Position numbers and translations under genes: made by a program | Shown here: piece after piece, positions 6,397-10,985 of the stretch | Position numbering within the stretch: position 1 is the stretch's first letter | Layout of the letters: each line of letters opens with the position of its first letter | Notes under the pieces: generated by a model | The model's database searches: none | Told to the model about the DNA's origin: nothing | What the model saw: only the letters and a program-made list of their open reading frames with translations | Source: UBA6183 sp964603255 | GTDB lineage: Bacteria > Bacteroidota > Bacteroidia > UKL13-3 | Length of the DNA stretch: 10,985 bases | Reading direction: 5' to 3' | Assembly: GCA_964603255.1 (NCBI GenBank) | Contig: CAZRVA010000091.1 | Span: 1 to 10,985 of the forward strand

Positions 6397-7815
6397 ATGT
6401 CTCATCAAGCAGTAGCACAAAGTGGTGAAAAATACCGCGATAGTATTTCTTTAGTTGATAAAGGGGGAGATCGTAACTGGGTTTACCCAAAGAAACCAAA
6501 AGGACCGTTGTACACGGGGCGCACATGGTTTAGTATTTCATTAATTGTGCTGCTGTTTGTTGGGCCATTTTTAAAGTTAAATGGTCACCCTCTTTTATTA
6601 CTTAACGTACTCGAGCGTAAGTTCATCATTTTAGGCATTCCGTTTTGGCCGCAAGACATGCCACTTTTTGCCTTGTTGATGTTAACGTTTGTGGTATTTA
6701 TTATTGTATTTACCGTTGTATTTGGCAGGGTATGGTGCGGTTGGGCTTGTCCGCAAACCATATTTATGGAAATGCTATTTCGTAAAATTGAATATTTTAT
6801 TGAAGGCGATTTTAAAGCCCAAAAGAAACTAGACGATCAGCCTTGGAACACCGAAAAAATTATTAAAAAATCGGCTAAGCATGCAGTGTTTTTTGGCCTA
6901 TCTGTTTTAATTGCCAATACCTTTTTAAGTTATTTAATTGGTATTGATGAGGTGAAGATGTTGGTGTTTGATGGCCCAATGGCTCATTTGGGTAAGTTTA
7001 CAGCCCTAATTATTTTCTCGGCAGTATTTTATGCCGTATTCGCAAAATTCCGCGAAATAGTTTGTATTGTAGTTTGCCCTTATGGTAGGTTACAAGGGTT
7101 GATGTTAGACAGAAACTCGATTGTAGTTGCATACGATTTTTTACGTGGCGAACCTCGCGGATTTAGAAAAAAAGGAGTGGAGCAAAATCTTGGTGATTGT
7201 GTTGATTGCAAACGTTGCGTACAGGTTTGTCCTACCGGTATTGATATCAGAAACGGAACACAATTAGAATGTATAAATTGCACAGCTTGTATTGATGAGT
7301 GTAATGATGTAATGACTCACATTAATCAACCTAAAGGGTTAATTCGTTATGCATCGCAAGAAGAAATTGCAAGTGGTAAAGTAAATCGTATTACACCACG
7401 CAGTGCAGCATACACTGCTATATTATTAATTTTAATGGGTGTGTTAAGTTACTTGTTACTTACCCGTAAAGATGTGGATGCAACAGTTTTGCGCACACCG
7501 GGCATGTTACACCAAACACAAGGTGATGGTAAAATAAGCAATATGTACAACTTTGAAGTAGTTAACAAAACCTTTAACGCTCAAAACATAGAGTTAAAAG
7601 TAACATCTCCTGCAGGTGCAGATTTAAAAATGGTTGATAGAGAAGGTAATACTTTTGAATTGGGTGAAGATGGATTGGTAAAAGGTTCGTTTTTTATTAT
7701 ACTTCCTCAAACCGAAATAAAAACCAACAATATTGAAGCTAAAGTTGAAGTGTATAGCAATGGTGTTTTAATGAATACCATAACCACTAACTTTGTTGCT
7801 CCGGTAAAGTTTTAA
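6397..7815 (+). CDS. ccoG: CcoG/RdxA/FixG polyferredoxin-like cbb3 oxidase accessory protein
   Basis: Membrane Fe-S protein of 472 aa. CcoG proteins support cbb3 maturation, and work on proteobacterial homologues links them to reduction of Cu(II) for CuB insertion. Transmembrane segments lie near 43-60, 88-110, 163-181, 200-217 and 337-356. Cysteine pairs lie in CGWACP (114 and 118) and CIVVCP (223 and 227). Two ferredoxin clusters follow: Cys268-x2-Cys271-x2-Cys274-x3-Cys278-Pro, and Cys292-x2-Cys295-x2-Cys298-x3-Cys302. The C-terminus (about 358-472) is an Ig-like domain typical of FixG. The ATG at 6397 (MSHQAV) is chosen. An upstream ATG at 6298 would add 33 Gln-rich residues that are only the ccoP tail read in another frame. 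It begins 19 bp after ccoP and ends 30 bp before ccoH. Confidence 0.95.
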   Translation: MSHQAVAQSGEKYRDSISLVDKGGDRNWVYPKKPKGPLYTGRTWFSISLIVLLFVGPFLKLNGHPLLLLNVLERKFIILGIPFWPQDMPLFALLMLTFVVFIIVFTVVFGRVWCGWACPQTIFMEMLFRKIEYFIEGDFKAQKKLDDQPWNTEKIIKKSAKHAVFFGLSVLIANTFLSYLIGIDEVKMLVFDGPMAHLGKFTALIIFSAVFYAVFAKFREIVCIVVCPYGRLQGLMLDRNSIVVAYDFLRGEPRGFRKKGVEQNLGDCVDCKRCVQVCPTGIDIRNGTQLECINCTACIDECNDVMTHINQPKGLIRYASQEEIASGKVNRITPRSAAYTAILLILMGVLSYLLLTRKDVDATVLRTPGMLHQTQGDGKISNMYNFEVVNKTFNAQNIELKVTSPAGADLKMVDREGNTFELGEDGLVKGSFFIILPQTEIKTNNIEAKVEVYSNGVLMNTITTNFVAPVKF

Positions 7816-7845
7816 CCAATAGTATTTAAATTTATTTAACGCATC

Positions 7846-8277
7846 ATGAAAATTAACTGGGGGCATAAGCTCGTATTTTTTGGTTTATCGTTTATGTTTT
7901 TTGTGGCCTTTATGGTTTACAAAATCAGTACTCAAAAAGTAGATTTGGTTGATGATAACTACTACGAAAAAGGAGTGAGGTATCAAGAAGAAATTAATAA
8001 ATTTAATGCAACAGAAGGCATTGAGCGTAATATTAGTTTCGACCTAAATCAACAACTCATCACTTTTAAAAGTAATATCAACAGCCTTAAAGGTAAAGCC
8101 TTGTTTTATCGTCCGGGCGATGTTAACCTCGATTTTGAAACCGATTTCACATTAAACGAAAACGGAGAATTTACCTACTCAACTGCTCAATTAGCCAAAG
8201 GTGTATGGAAAGTAACTTTCGAGTGGACTTTAAATGGTAAGCTTATGGCTGCCGAAAAACAATTTGTTATTGAATGA
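7846..8277 (+). CDS. ccoH: CcoH/FixH cbb3 oxidase assembly protein
   Basis: Inner-membrane protein of 143 aa with one N-terminal helix (about residues 8-26) and a periplasmic beta-rich domain. FixH-family signatures are visible: VDLVDDNYYEKGVRYQEEI at 32-50, the FYRPGD block at 87-92, and the closing block GVWKVTFEWTLNGK at 119-132. CcoH binds CcoN during assembly in proteobacteria and is needed for a stable oxidase. It follows ccoG by 30 bp, and its stop overlaps the next start (ATGA at 8274-8277), so it is probably translationally coupled to the TauE/SafE-type gene. Confidence 0.92.
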   Translation: MKINWGHKLVFFGLSFMFFVAFMVYKISTQKVDLVDDNYYEKGVRYQEEINKFNATEGIERNISFDLNQQLITFKSNINSLKGKALFYRPGDVNLDFETDFTLNENGEFTYSTAQLAKGVWKVTFEWTLNGKLMAAEKQFVIE

Positions 8278-8609
8278 TTTTTATAACAGCTTTTTTAACC
8301 GGGTTATTAGGTAGTTTTCATTGTGCAGGTATGTGTGGTCCTATNNNNNNNNNNNNNNNNNNNNNNNNNNNNNNNNNNNNNNNNNNNNNNNNNNNNNNNN
8401 NNNNNNNNNNNNNNNNNNNNNNNNNNNNNNNNNNNNNNNNNNNNGTTAGAGGGTCTGTTAATAGGCTTACTCCAATTTTTGCCTTATTAATTGGTTGCTT
8501 GTTTATCGCGCGCGGACTTGGACTCGGTATTCCTTATGTTAGTCCTAAAATAAACAACACTACCATCAATCAAGATTGTGGTGTACCGGTTCACTCAAAC
8601 CCAAAATAG
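8274..8609 (+). CDS. TauE/SafE (DsbD_2-like) family membrane protein, interrupted by an assembly gap
   Basis: Only both ends of this gene are readable. The first 23 residues contain the signature SFHCAGMCGP (14-23), typical of the membrane family often labelled sulfite exporter TauE/SafE or cytochrome c biogenesis transmembrane region (DsbD_2). The last 54 residues after the gap hold a helix ending ARGLGLGIPYVSPK, which fits the family C-terminus, then a short tail with Cys and His. The middle is replaced by 100 Ns. Family members in cco operons are, from memory, about 220-240 aa, so probably 400-500 bases are missing and the true gap length is unknown. The frame stays open across the N-run, which happens one time in three by chance. 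It overlaps ccoH by 4 bp. Copper or haem handling for the oxidase is inferred from context; sulfite export is unlikely here. Confidence 0.8.
   Translation: MIFITAFLTGLLGSFHCAGMCGPXXXXXXXXXXXXXXXXXXXXXXXXXXXXXXXXXXVRGSVNRLTPIFALLIGCLFIARGLGLGIPYVSPKINNTTINQDCGVPVHSNPK
8345..8444. other. Assembly gap of 100 Ns
   Basis: Exactly 100 consecutive unknown bases inside the TauE/SafE-type gene. A run of exactly 100 is the usual scaffold placeholder for a gap of unknown length, so downstream coordinates may not reflect true distance. Confidence 0.99.
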
Positions 8610-8641
8610 CCTCAATTAACATTAATTTAACATACTAGTAA

Positions 8642-8662
8642 CGTTGCCTTATTATTGCAACG
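8642..8662. promoter_or_regulatory. Dyad CGTTGC-N9-GCAACG, hairpin or operator candidate
   Basis: Perfect 6-bp inverted repeat, arms 8642-8647 and 8657-8662, lying 33 bp after the TauE/SafE stop. No T-run follows, so it is a poor intrinsic terminator for the cco operon. The right half covers the ATTG (8654-8657) proposed as the -33 element of the porin promoter, so a repressor site is an alternative reading. Confidence 0.4.
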
Positions 8663-8682
8663 CCACTCCGCACATACTTTTG
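8654..8682 (+). promoter_or_regulatory. Putative Bacteroidetes-type promoter for the porin gene
   Basis: TACTTTTG at 8675-8682 matches the Bacteroidetes -7 consensus TAnnTTTG exactly. An ATTG at 8654-8657 could serve as the -33 TTTG-like element, with a 17-bp spacer, slightly shorter than usual. Transcription would start near 8688-8690, giving a leader of about 35 nt before the GTG start. Confidence 0.55.
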
Positions 8683-8722
8683 CACCCAATTAACATTAAC
8701 TATACTTTTAATTAACATTGGA

Positions 8723-9910
8723 GTGGCAAAATTTTACATTTCTCTATTCATTACATTAATTTCAATTTCGGCTTTCGCCCAAAATCCTGCACCCAAAAAG
8801 CAATGGTTCGAATCTTTTAGTATTCGTGGGTACTCTCAAGTAAGGTACAACAGGCTACTAGAAACCAATTCAAAACTTAAAAACGAGCAAGGCGACAGAA
8901 GCTGGGGCGAAAATGGAGGATTCTTTATCAGACGAATGCGTATTATTTTTAGCGGGCAAATTAATGAGCGGGTTTACTTCTATGTTCAACCCGATTTTGC
9001 GAGCAGCGCTTCATCAACAGGTTTGCATTTTGGACAATTGCGCGATGCCTACTTTGATATTGGATTAGATGCAAAAAATGAGTTTAGAGTAAGAATTGGC
9101 CAAAGTAAAATACCATATGGTTTTGAAAACATGCAATCGAGCCAAAACCGTTTACCATTAGATAGGCATGATGCTTTGAATAGTGCAGTTGCCAACGAAC
9201 GTGATTTAGGAGTGTTTTTATATTGGGCACCCGCAGATGTTCGTAAGTTATATTCAAAATTAGTTAATGATGGTTTAAAAGGTTCGGGAGATTATGGTGT
9301 GTTTGGTGTTGGCGCTTTCAACGGACAAACAGCCAATAGACCTGAACAAAATAACGAGCCTCATATTGTAGCAAGATTAACGTATCCATTTCAAATCAAA
9401 AATCAAATTGTAGAAATGGGTGTGCAAGGTTATACCGGAAATTATGTAATTACATCAGATCAGATGAGTGCTGGGGTTAAAGTAAATACCAACAAATCAT
9501 ACTTGGATCAAAGGGTAGCAGCAACGTTTGTTTTGTATCCAAAACCATTTGGTATACAAGCGGAGTATAATTGGGGTAAGGGACCTGAATTTAATAAAGC
9601 AAACGACTCGATAGAAGTGCGCAACTTACATGGTGGTTATATAACCGCATCATACAAAAAAGATTTTGGTACACAAACTATTATTCCATTTAGTCGCTAT
9701 CATTATTATCATGGTGGTAAAAAGCACGAGCTAGATGCACGCAGCTATCATGTAAACGAATTGGAACTTGGTATTGAGTGGCAACCTAACAAAAACTTTG
9801 AATTAGTAGCGATGTACACCATTTCAGAAAGAAGGTTTGAAGACTTTAAGTTACAAGATAATTTTCAAACCGGTAACTTGTTACGTTTACAAGCGCAATT
9901 AAACTTTTAA
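8723..9910 (+). CDS. Outer-membrane porin of the OprO/OprP (phosphate-selective porin) family
   Basis: Outer-membrane beta-barrel protein, 395 aa. A signal peptide (residues 1-19, ending SISAFA before Gln20) precedes the barrel. Family features include SFSIRGYSQVRYN at 31-43, the run GFFIRRMRIIFSG at 66-78, VYFYVQPDF at 84-92, QLRDAYFDI at 105-113 and GQSKIPYGFEN at 126-136. Amphipathic strands alternate to the end, and the terminal residue is Phe, the usual barrel assembly signal. The start is GTG at 8723, the only start that gives a full signal peptide. Members are often named phosphate-selective porin, but substrate cannot be read from sequence, and many Bacteroidetes members have unknown solutes. 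It has its own likely promoter and is followed by a terminator, so it is probably a single-gene unit rather than part of the cco operon. Confidence 0.88.
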   Translation: MAKFYISLFITLISISAFAQNPAPKKQWFESFSIRGYSQVRYNRLLETNSKLKNEQGDRSWGENGGFFIRRMRIIFSGQINERVYFYVQPDFASSASSTGLHFGQLRDAYFDIGLDAKNEFRVRIGQSKIPYGFENMQSSQNRLPLDRHDALNSAVANERDLGVFLYWAPADVRKLYSKLVNDGLKGSGDYGVFGVGAFNGQTANRPEQNNEPHIVARLTYPFQIKNQIVEMGVQGYTGNYVITSDQMSAGVKVNTNKSYLDQRVAATFVLYPKPFGIQAEYNWGKGPEFNKANDSIEVRNLHGGYITASYKKDFGTQTIIPFSRYHYYHGGKKHELDARSYHVNELELGIEWQPNKNFELVAMYTISERRFEDFKLQDNFQTGNLLRLQAQLNF

Positions 9911-9934
9911 GATATCAGCTTAATTATACAGCAT

Positions 9935-9964
9935 AAAAAAAGCGACCAATTGGTCGCTTTTTTT
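9935..9964. terminator. Bidirectional intrinsic terminator between the porin gene and the yebC-family gene
   Basis: A perfect 30-nt palindrome: seven As, AGCGACC-AATT-GGTCGCT as stem and tetraloop (9941-9958), and seven Ts. The A and T runs are complementary, so each strand shows a GC-rich stem followed by a U-tract. It lies 24 bp after the porin stop and 1 bp from the yebC-family stop, serving both convergent genes. Confidence 0.95.
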
Positions 9965-9965
9965 G

Positions 9966-10676
9966 TTATTTAATGTTGGTCCAAACATTGGTAATATCAT
10001 CATCATCTTCAATCAAATCTAACAACAAATGAACCTCGTTTTCTTGTTCTTCTGTTAGTTCAACTGTATTGGTAGGTATACGTTGTAACTCTGCATTGGT
10101 AATTTCAAACTTGCGCTCTTCAAGTGCTTTTTGCATAGAACCAAACTCTGTAAAAGGAACAGATATGGCTATATGTCCTTCGCCATCGTCTTCCATTTCT
10201 TCCATGCCATAATCAATTAACTCAAGTTCTAACTCTTCTAAATTAATGTCTTTGTTAGGAATGCGGAAAATACCTTTACGTTCAAACATAAAATCAAGCG
10301 ACCCACTAACCATTAACTGTCCACCTTTTTTGTTAAAGTAACTTCTAAGGTTGGCTACTGTGCGGGTTGGGTTATCGGTTGCTGCTTCAATTACCATTAC
10401 AACACCATGCGGACCTTTACCTTCATATACCATTTCCTCAAAATCTTTGTCCTGCTTGCTGCTTGCACGTGCTATGGCTGCATCAATATTTGTTTTAGGC
10501 ATGTTTGCCGCTTTGGCATTGGCAATAATTGCACGTAAACGAGAGTTGCCATCTGGGTCGCCACCACCAGCTTTTACTGCTATTGCAATCTCTTTTCCAA
10601 TTTTGGTAAATGTACGGCTCATTTTGTTGTAACGAGCAAACATTTTGTGTTTACGTTTCTCAAATACGCGTCCCAT
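9966..10676 (-). CDS. yebC: YebC/PmpR (TACO1) family protein
   Basis: Cytoplasmic protein of 236 aa, a normal length for the family. It begins MGRVFEKRKHKMFARYNKM, the variant N-terminus used in Bacteroidetes instead of the MAGHSKW start of E. coli YebC. Conserved blocks are FTKIGKEIAIAVKAGG (23-38), SRLRAIIANAKAANMPK (45-61), YEGKGPHGVVMVIEAATDNP (84-103) and LRSYFNKKGG (110-119). The C-terminal half is acidic, with EDDDD near 223-227. Older annotation calls the family transcriptional regulators (PmpR). Newer work ties YebC and mitochondrial TACO1 to ribosomes and relief of stalling at proline-rich stretches, so a translation role is at least as likely. It is transcribed towards the porin gene and has no visible link to the oxidase. 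Confidence 0.95.
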   Translation of the reverse strand: MGRVFEKRKHKMFARYNKMSRTFTKIGKEIAIAVKAGGGDPDGNSRLRAIIANAKAANMPKTNIDAAIARASSKQDKDFEEMVYEGKGPHGVVMVIEAATDNPTRTVANLRSYFNKKGGQLMVSGSLDFMFERKGIFRIPNKDINLEELELELIDYGMEEMEDDGEGHIAISVPFTEFGSMQKALEERKFEITNAELQRIPTNTVELTEEQENEVHLLLDLIEDDDDITNVWTNIK

Positions 10677-10727
10677 GCTGTTAGTTGTTTATTTTTATTT
10701 GAAGTGCAATTTTCGGTAAATTAAAGC

Positions 10728-10739
10728 TATTGCGCAATA
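10728..10739. repeat. 12-nt palindrome TATTGCGCAATA upstream of yebC
   Basis: A perfect 12-base palindrome 52-63 bp upstream of the yebC start, inside the 70-bp spacer between yebC and the next minus-strand gene. A regulator site is possible, but a short AT-rich spacer can contain such a palindrome by chance. No clear terminator for the upstream gene is seen in this spacer. Confidence 0.3.
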
Positions 10740-10746
10740 TTATGTG

Positions 10747-10985
10747 TTAAAAATCCCACCTGCGTTCGTTAAAGTTCCATCTAATGGTACCGTTTACCAA
10801 TATGGTTTCTGATTTAAAAATAGCTAAATCGCTTTTGGTGGTACGATATGCAACTTGTAAATCAATAAACAAATTGTGTTTAACCATATAGCTTACCATT
10901 AAATCAGTTAGTAGTAAAGTGGTTTTTACGCCTTGAGCAATTTCGTTTCCATATTCTCTAGGTAGGTTCCTTGCATTGTATGGTA
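10747..10985 (-). CDS. C-terminal part of an unidentified protein, probably an outer-membrane beta-barrel
   Basis: An open minus-strand frame enters at the right edge and ends at a TAA (TTA at 10747-10749), giving 78 readable C-terminal residues; the start is outside the window. The visible part begins PYNARNLPREYGNEIAQG, followed by alternating polar and hydrophobic stretches such as TTLLLTDLMVSYMV, NLFIDLQVAYR and ILVNGTIRWNF, and ends RRWDF. Strand-like alternation, aromatic residues and a terminal Phe are typical of the last strands of an outer-membrane barrel. I do not recognise the family with certainty. It lies 70 bp upstream of yebC in the same direction, so the two could be co-transcribed. 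That this is coding is supported by an uninterrupted frame and by codon use like its neighbours. Confidence 0.65.
   Translation of the reverse strand, partial: PYNARNLPREYGNEIAQGVKTTLLLTDLMVSYMVKHNLFIDLQVAYRTTKSDLAIFKSETILVNGTIRWNFNERRWDF

Larger units (their letters stand above)
8613..8719 (+). repeat. Three copies of AATTAACATT in the porin upstream spacer
   Basis: The 10-mer AATTAACATT occurs at 8614-8623, 8688-8697 and 8710-8719. The first two copies are identical over 13 bases (CAATTAACATTAA, 8613-8625 and 8687-8699). A related TTTAACATA is at 8626-8634. All lie in the 113-bp spacer after the cco operon. They may be regulator sites or AT-rich coincidence. Confidence 0.6.

Noticed and set aside
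8274..8609. A genuine 111-aa short TauE/SafE protein or pseudogene
   Set aside because: The short length depends on a 100-N placeholder. Both ends look like intact family termini, so this is an assembly gap, not a truncation.
10351..10632. Plus-strand 93-aa reading frame opposite yebC
   Set aside because: It is fully antisense to a well-conserved yebC coding region, with no family features of its own.
1..10985. CRISPR array, insertion sequence, prophage, toxin-antitoxin or defence genes
   Set aside because: No regularly spaced repeats, transposase, phage-like genes or defence domains were seen. The window is filled with respiratory and housekeeping genes.

Overview
The window is low-GC DNA, roughly 35-40% by eye, and looks like a Bacteroidota (Bacteroidetes) chromosome fragment. 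Four things point there. CcoN and CcoO, the catalytic and monohaem subunits of cbb3 oxidase, are fused into one protein. CcoP carries a single haem c site. Starts are preceded by A-rich sequence rather than Shine-Dalgarno motifs. One spacer holds a TAnnTTTG-type promoter element. A run of 100 Ns at 8345-8444 shows this is a draft or metagenome scaffold.

Positions 20-8609, plus strand, hold what looks like one operon for a cbb3-type high-affinity cytochrome c oxidase. The order is an Rrf2-family [Fe-S] regulator, ccoI (copper P-type ATPase), ccoS, the fused ccoNO, ccoQ (51 aa), ccoP, ccoG (Fe-S assembly protein), ccoH, and a TauE/SafE (DsbD_2-like) membrane protein broken by the N-gap. Genes overlap by 4 bp (ccoI/ccoS, ccoH/TauE-SafE) or are separated by 4 to 68 bp. 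CcoNO, Q and P form the oxidase. CcoI supplies copper, and CcoS, G, H and probably the TauE/SafE protein help assembly. The Rrf2 protein has the cysteine spacing of IscR and is the obvious candidate to couple expression to O2, NO or Fe-S status. A perfect 15-bp stem-loop lies between ccoNO and ccoQ.

Positions 8610-8722 are a spacer with a likely promoter, two dyads and a thrice-repeated 10-mer. After it comes a separately transcribed outer-membrane porin of the OprO/OprP type (8723-9910). A perfect 30-nt palindrome at 9935-9964 is a bidirectional terminator between the porin and the convergent yebC-family gene (9966-10676, minus). At the right edge (10747-10985, minus) is the C-terminal part of another gene, probably an outer-membrane beta-barrel protein.

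I see no CRISPR array, insertion sequence, tRNA or rRNA, and no clearly new system. The region is a well-formed respiratory operon. The points most worth a second look are the ccoNO-ccoQ stem-loop, the regulator's Fe-S signature, the fused and monohaem subunit architecture, and the dyad- and repeat-rich porin promoter.
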